Source: Methanobacterium spitsbergense (GTDB lineage Archaea > Methanobacteriota > Methanobacteria > Methanobacteriales > Methanobacteriaceae). From it: 64,000 bases of DNA. Below, piece by piece: positions 1 to 8,624 of the stretch. The stretch spans positions 1 to 64,000 of the forward strand of contig NZ_JAIOUQ010000017.1 of the NCBI RefSeq assembly GCF_019931065.1. The letters run 5' to 3'. Position numbers and translations under genes: made by a program. The stretch's first letter is position 1. Each line of letters opens with the position of its first letter. Below the pieces are notes generated by a model. That model was not told the DNA's origin and searched no databases. It saw only the letters and a list, made by a program, of their open reading frames with translations.

Positions 1-2
1 CA

Positions 3-275
3 GTTGGTAGCAAGTTTAACAGAGCCCGCCCCCTTATAAGAGAGATGACACAGGGGCTTGTATCGATAAATGAGTTATTGACTACGAAGATTTATCATGA
101 ATCTAGTTACAAAGAATCTTATTTTGAATTATTAAAAGGTGAGATAGGTCGACTTGCCCCCGTAATGCCTATATCTCCAAATATTATTGACAGCCTTAGT
201 CAAGGCTTTAATTATCTGCGTAAACCAAGATTACCTTCAAATTTAAATCCTAATGTAAGGAGTACAATAAGATGA
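3..275 (+). CDS. C-terminal end of a viral head gene, probably terminase large subunit (partial)
   Basis: The frame is open from the window edge to a TGA at 273-275, so only about 90 residues of the C terminus are visible and the start lies outside. The piece carries no motif I can name. It overlaps the portal start by four bases (ATGA), the tight coupling usual for terminase and portal genes in tailed viruses. The terminase assignment rests on position alone; a small head-completion protein is the alternative. Confidence 0.45.
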   Translation, partial: VGSKFNRARPLIREMTQGLVSINELLTTKIYHESSYKESYFELLKGEIGRLAPVMPISPNIIDSLSQGFNYLRKPRLPSNLNPNVRSTIR

Positions 276-1690
276 GTCCAACAAATAATGAAACTGCAAA
301 TATTCCTATAATGGGAAATGATGCTCAAGATAGGATGTTTAATGCTATTCAAAGATTTGATTCATCTTTCCGTTACCATGAATTACTCCAAGTATTAGAT
401 TTCCCATATGCAAATGAATATGAATTAGTTATGCATTATACACGTGGAAAAGCACGACCATTTGTTGATATAAAAACTCATGCTGATGTAGGGGTAGGTT
501 TTGAATTAAACCCTGTTGGATTTAAAGATGATGCAACAGGTGACGATGCAAAGGAAAAGGCTGAAGCATTTATTAAAGAAATTGATTTAAATGGTACTTT
601 AAAGAATTTCCTGAGATGGTACCGTATCCTTGGAAGAGGATGTATCATTGAAACACGTGATGGACTTGGTAATTATTATCAAGATCCAAATATTGGTGTT
701 ACAGGGTTTGATTCGATAAATCCTATGACATTAACATATGAAAGTATCGATAATGTAATGTCAGATCCAACAGGATTAAAACAATATCAACAGAATACAG
801 CTTTAGGAGGCAATAAAACAGCCCCAACATTCAGTCAAGACCGTGTTATTTACCGAACTAATAGTCTTTCAAAACTATCTGTGATGGGAGATAGTAAACT
901 TCAAAACTGTATAGTAGACCTAAGAAATGCTGGAAGATTCCCACATAATAGACGTGACCTTGCTAAAATTTACAGTCAAATATCACGTATTGTCACACTT
1001 AACATCAAACAGTTAAGAGAATTAGAGATGGGTCAAGCTGCAACTGCAACAAATGAAGCATTACAAGCCCATATGGATAATACAGCCGAGTTTTACCGTA
1101 GACAAGAAGAGAGAGGAGGAACCTTTGTTGTTCCTGATTGGGAAACTGTTATTCAATCAAGCTTTGCAGGTAAAGAAGTTAAAATGGTAGAGCTTGAGAT
1201 GCAAACCTATGAAAGCATAGGACGTGAAATGGGAGTACCTTTAGCACTTGTTATGAGTGTAGCTGCAGGAGATATGAACCGTGCAACTATGGAATCTGTG
1301 ACAGATCTATTTGTGAGCATGCAAGAGAAAGGTACACGTGACGAGATAGTTACCCCAATTATTGAGAGATGTGTTAATAATTATTTAAATAGTCAAGGCA
1401 TAACTGAAGGAAGATTAGAAGTTGAATATAATCCATTCTTACCTGTAGATATGGAAAAAGTTGGAAGGATCATACAATACTTATGGCCTACAGGTGCAAT
1501 AAGCAGACCAGATGTTAGACAGATGGCAAGACTACCAAATGCCCCATATATGGGAGGTCAAGAATGGGATGGAATGGACCCATTCCCTACACCTCAAGAA
1601 GCAGCAAGTACACCAACAGCAAGTACAGGTGAAACACTCTCAACTGTTAAAGATTTATTATTCAGGAAAGATTTACTTAAAAGATTATAA
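272..1690 (+). CDS. Phage portal protein
   Basis: This 472-residue protein has the length and composition of a tailed-virus portal, the dodecameric ring at the capsid vertex through which DNA is pumped and to which the neck attaches. The N-terminal half is rich in aromatic and Gly-containing strands (for example RYHELLQVLDFP and LRWYRILGRGCIIETRDG). The part after residue 250 is helical with a MQTYESIGREMGVPLALVM segment typical of portal stem and wing regions. Its start overlaps the preceding frame and the next gene begins 12 bases downstream, so it sits in a head-gene operon. The family call comes from recognition of length, pattern and order, not from a search. Confidence 0.8.
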   Translation: MSPTNNETANIPIMGNDAQDRMFNAIQRFDSSFRYHELLQVLDFPYANEYELVMHYTRGKARPFVDIKTHADVGVGFELNPVGFKDDATGDDAKEKAEAFIKEIDLNGTLKNFLRWYRILGRGCIIETRDGLGNYYQDPNIGVTGFDSINPMTLTYESIDNVMSDPTGLKQYQQNTALGGNKTAPTFSQDRVIYRTNSLSKLSVMGDSKLQNCIVDLRNAGRFPHNRRDLAKIYSQISRIVTLNIKQLRELEMGQAATATNEALQAHMDNTAEFYRRQEERGGTFVVPDWETVIQSSFAGKEVKMVELEMQTYESIGREMGVPLALVMSVAAGDMNRATMESVTDLFVSMQEKGTRDEIVTPIIERCVNNYLNSQGITEGRLEVEYNPFLPVDMEKVGRIIQYLWPTGAISRPDVRQMARLPNAPYMGGQEWDGMDPFPTPQEAASTPTASTGETLSTVKDLLFRKDLLKRL

Positions 1691-1702
1691 GGTCTAATTC
1701 TC

Positions 1703-2665
1703 ATGAAAGAATGTAACGATTGTAAACACCTATCAGGGATGGTTGCAATCGATGAACTAACATTAGACGTTTTAATAACCAAAGCAGTTAACAACAATAA
1801 CCAAACCAATACATCAGATAAACCTACTTTTGAACCAAATGAAAACTTTGGTGAAGGTACACCTACAAAAGATGAACTAGATTATCGTGGAGATTTAACC
1901 GGATATCTTGAAACAATCTACGATAAAACAGTTAAATTTTTATTAGACAAGGAAACATTACCTGAAGATAAAATAAAAACAATAGACATATTCATCACAT
2001 CATTCATTAAAGAAGCCCAAGGAAGAGTCGAACCTTTAATCAAAGACAGATACCAAGAGGGTTATGATGGGATGAACTCTACCTTAAAGGGATATGATGT
2101 CAAACCTCCAAAACAAAAATCAAAACAACCCAGATTAGACAGTATTCTCAGACAGCAATTAATGAATATTGAAGACATTGGACTTGTCTTGAGAGGGAGG
2201 ATACGACAGATATTCAACATGGATGATATCAATAGCTATTATGCATCAATAACCCAATCATCTGCAAAGACTAAAGCCGTGACCATACCTTCTACATGGA
2301 CACAATGCATGAAAGATGCAAGTAAAGATCATCCCGAAATGACTGAGATAGAATTAAGAGAATATTGTGAAAATCTTGGAAGTGCAAATAGTGCATTTAA
2401 TGATTCCCAAAACCGTTTAGATATATTAGGGATGTTCGGATGGGTTGAAAGTCAAAAGACAGGATGGTTAGAGGCAGGATTATTTGCAGCTGCAACTTTA
2501 ACATTAGCAATAGATGTTGACTGGGTAACTGTTGGAGATGATAGTGTCTGTGAATATTGTCAAGATAATGAAGATAACAATCCATGGAGTATAACTAACA
2601 TCCCTGAAGAGCACTATGGAGGACGTTGCAAATTAGTTGTTGCAGGTGTCGAATTTGATGCTTAG
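1703..2665 (+). CDS. Mu gpF-like minor head protein
   Basis: The 320-residue product follows the portal gene, where SPP1 gp7 / Mu gpF-type minor head proteins usually lie. Its C terminus has the family signature: two close cysteines (CEYCQDNED), a hydrophobic stretch, PEEHYGG and a final Cys (RCKLVV), which resembles the C..C, H and C ligands of this family and probably binds zinc. The N terminus also has CNDCKHL, a second possible metal site. The middle is helical. Such proteins associate with the portal and help capsid assembly or DNA ejection. The start is ATG 13 bases after the portal stop. Confidence 0.75.
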   Translation: MKECNDCKHLSGMVAIDELTLDVLITKAVNNNNQTNTSDKPTFEPNENFGEGTPTKDELDYRGDLTGYLETIYDKTVKFLLDKETLPEDKIKTIDIFITSFIKEAQGRVEPLIKDRYQEGYDGMNSTLKGYDVKPPKQKSKQPRLDSILRQQLMNIEDIGLVLRGRIRQIFNMDDINSYYASITQSSAKTKAVTIPSTWTQCMKDASKDHPEMTEIELREYCENLGSANSAFNDSQNRLDILGMFGWVESQKTGWLEAGLFAAATLTLAIDVDWVTVGDDSVCEYCQDNEDNNPWSITNIPEEHYGGRCKLVVAGVEFDA

Positions 2666-2690
2666 GATTTGAACTATTTAATTTCAAATA

Positions 2691-2948
2691 TTATTTAATA
2701 TCTTCTAAAATTGACATATAATAATCCTTAAACTCAGTTATACAATTAGAACATTCTCCTATGGGACTATTTAACCTTAAAATAATTATTCTTTCTATAT
2801 TTTCTCTGGTTGTTCCTACTACTTCTGCAGTATACTTATATTCTGATAATTTTTCATTAACTTCATTTATCTTCTCTAATGGTAAATTTTCATCAAAGAA
2901 AGTTAAAATGGTTTTTTTATCCCCAATATGTCCTATATATTCTAACAT
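2691..2948 (-). CDS. Small cytosolic protein of unknown function, reverse-oriented cargo gene
   Basis: An 85-residue protein on the strand opposite to the head genes. The start is supported by GGTGATAAA just before ATG, a good methanobacterial ribosome site. The overlapping plus-strand frame at 2761-2970 has no such site, so the minus strand is preferred. The sequence looks like a small alpha/beta fold with two cysteines (ECSNC) near the end. It lies between two head genes and must have its own promoter, which marks it as a cargo (moron) gene. I do not recognise the family. Confidence 0.6.
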   Translation of the reverse strand: MLEYIGHIGDKKTILTFFDENLPLEKINEVNEKLSEYKYTAEVVGTTRENIERIIILRLNSPIGECSNCITEFKDYYMSILEDIK

Positions 2949-3034
2949 TTTATCACCATTATTTAATTAAATTATACACGCTTAATAATTTGTTATTTTT
3001 TATTAAACAATTTTATAGGAGGTTAGATTAGCTT

Positions 3035-4612
3035 ATGCAAGATTCAAAAATACTTAACAAAAGATTTAAGTTTAAAATGCCATTAATAACCAAATCGGCT
3101 GATTTTAAAAATGCTGATAGGGATGAATTTGGTTGTAAGCATATTTCGTTTGGCCTGAGTACAACAGTCGAGGATCTTCAAGGAGATACCATGACCGATA
3201 ATGCCATGAATAAAATGGTCGAACTACTCAAAGAAAACCCAATAGCAATCAATGATGGACATAATCACAGCTTAAGAGATGAGATAGGCCCTACAACTGA
3301 TGTATGGATTGAGGATACTGATTTAATTGTTGATCTCCGTGTCCGTAAGATGTGGGAAGATGAAATTGAGGATGTATTAAACTCAGGACTTCCCGTTGGA
3401 GGCAGTATCGAAGGTGTAACATTAGCAACTAAAACAATAACACAAAAATCCATGGATGATGGATTTATTCTTAAAAAGGAAATCATAGATGACCTTCAAT
3501 TATTCGCAGGTGCATTAACTGCTATTCCTGCAGCATGGAATCTTAGAGGCACAGCAAAATCAAAAACATGTACTCATTCAATGTGTGCTCAGATTCAAAA
3601 GTCTATGGATATGAAGAATCTTGGAGTTGTCAAAATCAAGAAATCAGATTATGAATTAAATAAAGCAATGGAGGATGATACGATTTCAGTAATAAATACT
3701 GATGGCTCTTTTGAATCATTAAGAGCCGATATAGATGAAGCATTATCAGCCAAATATGCAGATAGTGAAGGGAGTGGAATGAGAGGATGTTGGATCAGAT
3801 ACACATTCCCTGATAAAGTTGTAGTCGAACCATGGGTTGGTGATGATGTATATGTTATACCTTATGCTCGTGATGTTAACACTGATGAAATAACACTCGG
3901 AGACCCTACAGCTGCAGAAACGCAGATAGTAACTAAAATGATTAAAGAATTTGAAGCTACAAACGATTTAGAAAAAGCAATGAAGACATTCAATGATAAA
4001 GGAGGAGATAAATTGACTAAAGAGAAAGATGAAGGATTTGTAAAAAAAATAAAAGGTTTATTTGACTCAGGACATTTAGATTTCATGAAATCAAATGAAG
4101 TTGAACCAATAGAAGAACCACCTGTAATTGATGAACCTGAAGAACAGGGAGGAGAACCTATGGAAAAAACAGCAGTACCTAGAGAAGAAATTCAGAAGAT
4201 GATAGATGAAGGTGTTGATGCAAAAACTAAAGACATGAAAACTACTTTAGAATCCATCACATCAGAAAATAAATCTCTTAAACACAAAGCTTTGATTACA
4301 AAAGCTTTAGATTTACATAAAAAGATTAACCCTACAAAAGACGGAGAAACCGATATAAACGAAGAGGACTTCATGAAATCTCTTGAAGAATCCATGATAG
4401 ATGAAGAGGATCCAATGTTTAATAAGGATGCATTTGAAGCAAATCCTGACTTCTTTGTTAAAACTGAAGTTAAGAGTATGGAACGTACACTTAGCAAAAC
4501 TCCAGATGGAGATATTCCAAACTTTGTAGATAAAAGCCTAGAAAAACAGGCTACAGCAAATGCTGAGAAAGCTAAAAAAATTAGAAAAGATTTAAATGAA
4601 CAGGGTAGGTGA
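3035..4612 (+). CDS. Prohead protease with C-terminal scaffold domain
   Basis: A 525-residue fusion. Residues about 30-190 resemble HK97/U35-type prohead proteases: a His-rich turn at 76-78 (DGHNH), a following EIGPTTDVWIEDTDLIVDL strand pair, and a Ser in GLPVGGSIEGV at residue 124, giving plausible His and Ser of the catalytic set. After residue about 325 the protein becomes acidic, Lys/Glu-rich and helical, as in scaffolding proteins. The protease would cleave the scaffold and itself during capsid maturation. Start ATG follows AGGAGG with a rather long spacer. Two strong ribosome sites lie inside the frame before residues 327 and 376. Residues about 230-290 form an extra insert I cannot place. 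Confidence 0.7.
   Translation: MQDSKILNKRFKFKMPLITKSADFKNADRDEFGCKHISFGLSTTVEDLQGDTMTDNAMNKMVELLKENPIAINDGHNHSLRDEIGPTTDVWIEDTDLIVDLRVRKMWEDEIEDVLNSGLPVGGSIEGVTLATKTITQKSMDDGFILKKEIIDDLQLFAGALTAIPAAWNLRGTAKSKTCTHSMCAQIQKSMDMKNLGVVKIKKSDYELNKAMEDDTISVINTDGSFESLRADIDEALSAKYADSEGSGMRGCWIRYTFPDKVVVEPWVGDDVYVIPYARDVNTDEITLGDPTAAETQIVTKMIKEFEATNDLEKAMKTFNDKGGDKLTKEKDEGFVKKIKGLFDSGHLDFMKSNEVEPIEEPPVIDEPEEQGGEPMEKTAVPREEIQKMIDEGVDAKTKDMKTTLESITSENKSLKHKALITKALDLHKKINPTKDGETDINEEDFMKSLEESMIDEEDPMFNKDAFEANPDFFVKTEVKSMERTLSKTPDGDIPNFVDKSLEKQATANAEKAKKIRKDLNEQGR
4160..4612 (+). CDS. Candidate separate scaffold protein made from an internal in-frame start
   Basis: Inside the protease gene, GGGAGGAG stands five bases before an in-frame ATG at 4160, which would give a 150-residue scaffold-only product. 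A second equally good site, AAAGGAGGAG, stands five bases before an in-frame TTG at 4013, giving 199 residues. Both products cover the acidic helical part only. In phage lambda the scaffold Nu3 is made in this way from inside the protease gene C, so nested translation is known in principle. Whether one or both starts are used cannot be told from sequence. Confidence 0.45.
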   Translation: MEKTAVPREEIQKMIDEGVDAKTKDMKTTLESITSENKSLKHKALITKALDLHKKINPTKDGETDINEEDFMKSLEESMIDEEDPMFNKDAFEANPDFFVKTEVKSMERTLSKTPDGDIPNFVDKSLEKQATANAEKAKKIRKDLNEQGR

Positions 4613-4617
4613 TTAAG

Positions 4618-5130
4618 ATGGGTCTACAACCATTTAACGGACATGAAATAGCAATAGAAGTCACAGCAACTGAAGTTATACCTGCTTATGCTATTGTTAA
4701 ATTTAATGCAAGTGATAAAACTAAAGTTGACCTTGCAACTGCAGGAGATATCCCATTAGGAGTTGCAATACCACATCCTGATGAAATGATGCCAGATGGA
4801 AACGGCGGTTTAATAAAGAGAACAGGATACCAGATAGGAGAAAGAGTTACTATCTACGATTCAGGAACTGTTTTTGTTAAATGCGGAGTTGCTAATGTAA
4901 CAGCTGGAGATAAATGTGTACCAATGGCAGGAGGCCTTGGCGCTAAACTTGCAACCGACACATTCACAGATGCAGCAATAGCAACCCATGATGATGCTAA
5001 AATTAACGCTGCAATTAATGGATTAATAGATGAAGTACAGGCAGCAGCCACGGCTAAAGACACAGTATTAGGTAAATATCTAGTAACTGGTGTTATAACT
5101 GATTTAATACCTGTAAGGATTAAAATATAA
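4618..5130 (+). CDS. Capsid decoration-like protein (DUF2190-like)
   Basis: This 170-residue protein lies between scaffold and major capsid genes, the usual place of the head decoration or stabilisation protein. It is beta-rich with IPAYAIVKFNASD, a central GERVTIYDSGTVFVKCGVANVTAGD strand series and an Ala-rich helix near the end, a pattern resembling DUF2190-type proteins that sit on the capsid surface. I place the start at ATG 4618 because GGTGAT stands just before it; the GTG at 4609 overlaps the previous stop but has a poorer site. Confidence 0.6.
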   Translation: MGLQPFNGHEIAIEVTATEVIPAYAIVKFNASDKTKVDLATAGDIPLGVAIPHPDEMMPDGNGGLIKRTGYQIGERVTIYDSGTVFVKCGVANVTAGDKCVPMAGGLGAKLATDTFTDAAIATHDDAKINAAINGLIDEVQAAATAKDTVLGKYLVTGVITDLIPVRIKI

Positions 5131-5145
5131 AGGAGGAGATGAAGA

Positions 5146-6027
5146 ATGGGAAATTTACCAAGGTCAATAACTGATTTTTTCGATGTAAAAGCTATACTAG
5201 CATATAAAGCACCTTTGATTGGTACTACTGTATTAGCTAGAGGTGTTGATTTACCTCTAGGAACTGGAACAGTTTCTAGGGATCAAGTCGAATATCCCGT
5301 AAGTAAAGCTAAAAGAGGGTATAGGGTAAGGGAAGTTCCAAGGGAAACTGCTGAGAGAACACCTAAAACCGTAACTGTCATAGAACATACTCATGGTTTT
5401 GATTTACATAAAAATGTATTAGCTGCATATGCTAGGATGGGTGAAGCTGCTCTTAATGGTACGGATGCCACAAACTCAGGTAGATTAGTAGCCGAATCAT
5501 TTGATGATGTAGTATTCAACGGGGATTCAAATGCAGGTACAAAGGGTATTTACTCAGATGCAGGACTAACACCTTATGCGGTAGACGATGGTAAGGAATG
5601 GAATGATCCTACAGGTGCAGCCCCTGATGAGGTAATTGTGGAATGTATAGGTGAACTTGAAGCATCTCAAAAATATTTGGGACTTGATAAAAAACTCATA
5701 TTATCACCATTACCATATAATGCACTTCTTAAAAGAGTTCCACAAACTTCAGCTACTTATATGGATTTTGTTGCTAAACTTTTCAAGAATGGGGTTAATG
5801 ATATCTATAGAACCACTGCATTAGCTAATGGTACCGGACTTCTTGAATATTATGGTACTGAGGTTGCAGAAAGGAATGTTGAACTAGATATAGAGACATA
5901 TGCTGTACAAGGAGGGGTACCTGATAAAAACAACCTGATCTATTTCAATGTTGAAACTTACCAGGCAACAGATATCCATCATTTAGATGCATTCCTTCCA
6001 ATCACCAATCTCTGGGATACCGGTTAA
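5146..6027 (+). CDS. Major capsid protein, HK97/encapsulin-like fold
   Basis: The 293-residue product has the right length and position for the major capsid protein. Features like those of the encapsulin/HK97 group are an N-terminal segment with RGYRVREVPRETAERTPK, a FDLHKNVLAAYARMG spine-like helix, and the VVFNGDSNAGTKGIYSDAG stretch that resembles the E-loop/G-loop region. The mature protein should form the icosahedral shell after processing of the prohead by the upstream protease. AAAGGAGGAGATGAAGA directly before the ATG is the strongest ribosome site in the operon, which fits high expression. Confidence 0.75.
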   Translation: MGNLPRSITDFFDVKAILAYKAPLIGTTVLARGVDLPLGTGTVSRDQVEYPVSKAKRGYRVREVPRETAERTPKTVTVIEHTHGFDLHKNVLAAYARMGEAALNGTDATNSGRLVAESFDDVVFNGDSNAGTKGIYSDAGLTPYAVDDGKEWNDPTGAAPDEVIVECIGELEASQKYLGLDKKLILSPLPYNALLKRVPQTSATYMDFVAKLFKNGVNDIYRTTALANGTGLLEYYGTEVAERNVELDIETYAVQGGVPDKNNLIYFNVETYQATDIHHLDAFLPITNLWDTG

Positions 6028-6086
6028 TAAAACTGATTCCATCCTAAAATTCCATATTTTTTTAATAGAAGGAGGAATTGATTATT

Positions 6087-6638
6087 ATGCCAAAAAAGAA
6101 AGAAGAGCTAGAACAACCTGTTAAAAAACAGGAAGAAAAACCAATAGAACAACCAGTTAAAGAGGTTATAGTTGAAAAACCTATTGAAGTTAAAGATTTA
6201 TCACAGACAGAACGATCTAATCTCATAGAACAGGTTAAACAACAGGATATTCAGGACCATTTAGATGCTGAAAAACAGAGGATAGAATCTACAATATGTC
6301 CTAAATGTAAAAAATCATTAAAATTAAATGCAGAAGATTATCTTAAAGAAGGGAATACACCCAAGATAGTTGAATGTCCTAATTGTGAAAGATTAATAAG
6401 GGCATATGTTAGATATCCCGGACCTATTGAAATATTTAAAGCAGAAATTACAACAAAATCTAGAGGATATGCATTTGCTACCCAAAAACCAGGGTTATGG
6501 TCTGATAAAGATACTGTTAAATGGATTGAACAGGAAGTTGAAAGATCAGACAATGGTAAATCTAGCCTATCAGCTGAAGGCCAGAAATTGTTCAGAATAC
6601 AACAGTTAATCCTCAAAAAACAGAAGGTAATCAAATAA
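6087..6638 (+). CDS. Zinc-ribbon virion-associated protein of unknown function
   Basis: A 183-residue protein with a charged Glu/Lys/Pro-rich N terminus (about 60 residues, probably disordered or coiled coil) and a zinc ribbon formed by CPKC and CPNC about 34 residues apart. The C-terminal part is basic and helical. I use ATG 6087 because the TTG at 6078 is only two bases behind the GGAGG site. It stands between capsid and connector genes, so a head-tail joining or DNA-end-binding role is possible, but nothing in it proves this. Confidence 0.55.
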   Translation: MPKKKEELEQPVKKQEEKPIEQPVKEVIVEKPIEVKDLSQTERSNLIEQVKQQDIQDHLDAEKQRIESTICPKCKKSLKLNAEDYLKEGNTPKIVECPNCERLIRAYVRYPGPIEIFKAEITTKSRGYAFATQKPGLWSDKDTVKWIEQEVERSDNGKSSLSAEGQKLFRIQQLILKKQKVIK

Positions 6639-6657
6639 ATTCTTGGAGGTCTAATTT

Positions 6658-6915
6658 ATGACAGGAGATAAACCAATAAGTATACCTCAAGAATTAAGGA
6701 AACTGAGCAATGCAATATTAACTAAAGCATTCGCAACCGCTAACACAAATGGGACACCAACAAACGCCCAACTTATAAGTGCATTTGGAGGAGTAGCAAC
6801 CGTAGGGGCAGGGTTCCAAGGAGTATTCCTTGACAGTCATGCAAGTGGTAAAACATATCGTGTCATTTGTGATGGTGTTAAATACTTTGTGAATGAAGCC
6901 ACAGCAGCTGCATAA
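6658..6915 (+). CDS. Small viral structural-operon protein, unknown function
   Basis: An 85-residue protein with a clear GGAGG site ahead of ATG 6658. It has a helical N terminus and a Gly/Ala-rich middle (FGGVATVGAGFQGVFLDS) followed by a short strand pair ending in CDGVKYFVN. It lies 19 bases after the zinc-ribbon gene and 30 before the connector gene, so it is co-transcribed with head-completion genes. No family recognised. Confidence 0.55.
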   Translation: MTGDKPISIPQELRKLSNAILTKAFATANTNGTPTNAQLISAFGGVATVGAGFQGVFLDSHASGKTYRVICDGVKYFVNEATAAA

Positions 6916-6945
6916 TTCTATTTCTTTTTTTTGGAGGATAAAAAT

Positions 6946-7362
6946 ATGAGTTATGCAGATTCTAGTGTTGTGGAGACATTAACAAATCGATTAAAACCCG
7001 ACAAGAATACTGATAAATATGAGGCATTACTTAGTGTTGCAATTGATGATGCTGAAGATATAATTAATGGAGAATTGATTAAAAACAATATCCCAATACC
7101 AACAATACTTGAGAGTATAGATCCTAAAGATCCATTGAATACACTTATAAAAGCGGGAAACCTTTATACTGCATCATTTATGTTCAATGCTTATTATTCA
7201 GACAATGAATCATTAAGTCCCACATCCAAAGCATATAAAGAATCTGCAGACGATAAGGTTAAAAGTTATATAGATATTATCCTTGGCGGATATGATGAGG
7301 ATACAAAGGAACAGGGGAAACCAGATTTACCTCCTGTTGGATCATTAGTGAATAGATACTAA
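6946..7362 (+). CDS. Head-tail connector (adaptor) protein, gp6/gp15-like
   Basis: A 138-residue, mostly helical protein. The pattern of a long first helix (DKYEALLSVAIDDAEDIING), a middle helix rich in small and aromatic residues (AGNLYTASFMFNAYY) and a Lys/Asp-rich last helix followed by a flexible tail resembles head-completion adaptors such as HK97 gp6 and SPP1 gp15, which form the ring under the portal. The start is ATG 6946; GGAGGAT lies just upstream and would be inside the frame if the TTG at 6931 were used. Position supports the call more than any motif. Confidence 0.55.
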   Translation: MSYADSSVVETLTNRLKPDKNTDKYEALLSVAIDDAEDIINGELIKNNIPIPTILESIDPKDPLNTLIKAGNLYTASFMFNAYYSDNESLSPTSKAYKESADDKVKSYIDIILGGYDEDTKEQGKPDLPPVGSLVNRY

Positions 7363-7402
7363 TTGATTTATTTTAATTTACTACTTTTTGGAGATATCTT
7401 AA

Positions 7403-7861
7403 ATGCCATCTGCATCTTTAACTTTTAAAATTGGTAAAGATAATGTATATAATCTCTATCAAAAGATAATTGATGGGTTACCAGATGATACAATTCTACT
7501 TTTAGATGATCTCGCAGAAATTTATAAGGATAATATGGACATTGAAGCTCCAAATTTAACAGGTTTCCTTATATCAATGCATGTCATTGAACAGTTAGGA
7601 ACTTATGATCGTTATATCTACAGTGAAGCTTCTTATTTTGATGATGTAGTTAGCGGCCATGCAGTTTATGGACCTATCTTCTCAGATTTACAACGACGTT
7701 GGTGGTTCTGGTATTTACAGAATGTTCTCGGAGGAGAATATGAAAATAGAACAGATGGCCGTCAACCAGGAAACGATTACCCTACAAGAGCATATCACAA
7801 TGCACAAAGCGCCATAGATTACAGACTTCATGAATATATAACCAATATAGGAAGGACTTAA
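7403..7861 (+). CDS. Neck / tail-completion protein, HK97 gp10-like
   Basis: This 152-residue protein has a long N-terminal helix and then IEAPNLTGFLISMHVIEQ, a region that resembles the 'Ala-Pro ... tG.L..S' start of the beta core in HK97 gp10-type neck proteins. Later SGHAVYGPIFSDLQRRWWFWYL corresponds roughly to the 'YA.yvEfG' portion. It ends directly against the next gene, whose ATG follows the TAA with no spacer. Such proteins join the finished tail to the head. The family call is moderate because the residues are diverged. Confidence 0.5.
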   Translation: MPSASLTFKIGKDNVYNLYQKIIDGLPDDTILLLDDLAEIYKDNMDIEAPNLTGFLISMHVIEQLGTYDRYIYSEASYFDDVVSGHAVYGPIFSDLQRRWWFWYLQNVLGGEYENRTDGRQPGNDYPTRAYHNAQSAIDYRLHEYITNIGRT

Positions 7862-8386
7862 ATGTATGATTTAGAAACTGTTAAAGCAACATTCAAGACT
7901 AAACTCAAAGATTTAACAGATCCTTGGGATATATCTGAAGATCCAAAACCAATTATTGTAAATCTTACACGAGGAGAACCTGATCTTATCAGTTTACAAG
8001 ATGGGGTTTTAGCAGGTCTGGTTTTTATGGGTGGTATGGAACAGCCTTTAGGACTGAATAAAAGAGGACCCATAAATGCCGTTATTAGTAAACCGAAAAG
8101 GCAAGTATGGCAATCAGATATAACTGGGGCAGTTGTATTATTTGTACCTGGAAACGATGACGATGCAGATACTGTTGCAACCCATTTAAGTGATGTTGTA
8201 AGTGATTTTTTTAAGGATCCTGATTGTTTAGGTTTACCTGGTGTAATTGTAACTCCTTTAATTACAGGAAATAGTATGAACTGGAGACCTTTAACAATAA
8301 GTTTAGAAAATACAAAAAAACCTATTAAATCTTTAACAGCTGCTATTAAGTTTAGTATTACAATTGATGATAACAAAAAACATTGA
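7862..8386 (+). CDS. Tail terminator-like protein
   Basis: A 174-residue alpha/beta protein that follows the gp10-like gene, where tail terminator (gpU-like) proteins are usually encoded. An N-terminal helix (LETVKATFKTKLKDL) leads into strands with a central DDDADTVATHLSDVVSDFF helix, then strands ending in AAIKFSITID. This order resembles the minor tail/terminator fold that caps the tail tube at the head end. The call is by position and predicted fold; no catalytic or metal motif is present. Confidence 0.5.
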   Translation: MYDLETVKATFKTKLKDLTDPWDISEDPKPIIVNLTRGEPDLISLQDGVLAGLVFMGGMEQPLGLNKRGPINAVISKPKRQVWQSDITGAVVLFVPGNDDDADTVATHLSDVVSDFFKDPDCLGLPGVIVTPLITGNSMNWRPLTISLENTKKPIKSLTAAIKFSITIDDNKKH

Positions 8387-8443
8387 ATTCACTTTTTATT
8401 TTAATTAAATTTTATTATACTATTTTTAATGGAGGTGTCTAAT

Positions 8444-8605
8444 TTGGGAAAAATGGATAAAACAACTCTCAAAAAGATTGTTAAAAAATATACTGATAAA
8501 GGAGATGTTGAAACTGCAAAGGAACTCCTATTAACATGGGGCCCACGAATAGAAGATTTTAATATTAAAACTGAATTAAAGAAACTGGATAAAATTAAAA
8601 AATAA
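8444..8605 (+). CDS. Short basic protein, 53 residues
   Basis: A short frame starting at TTG 8444 with GGAGGTG six bases upstream, or less likely at ATG 8453. The product is very rich in Lys and Glu and should be helical (begins MGKMDKTTLKKIVKK, ends LDKIKK). It fills the gap between tail terminator and tail tube genes and ends 19 bases before the tube start. The ribosome site and operon position make it credible despite its size. Function unknown. Confidence 0.6.
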   Translation: MGKMDKTTLKKIVKKYTDKGDVETAKELLLTWGPRIEDFNIKTELKKLDKIKK

Positions 8606-8624
8606 TATTTAAAGGAGGAATAAT

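Noticed and set aside
2761..2970. Plus-strand frame of 69 codons
   Set aside because: It has no ribosome site and lies opposite a minus-strand frame with GGTGAT directly ahead of its ATG; read as shadow.
7858..8376. Minus-strand frame of 172 codons
   Set aside because: It mirrors the whole tail terminator-like gene, which has operon position and direct coupling to its neighbours.
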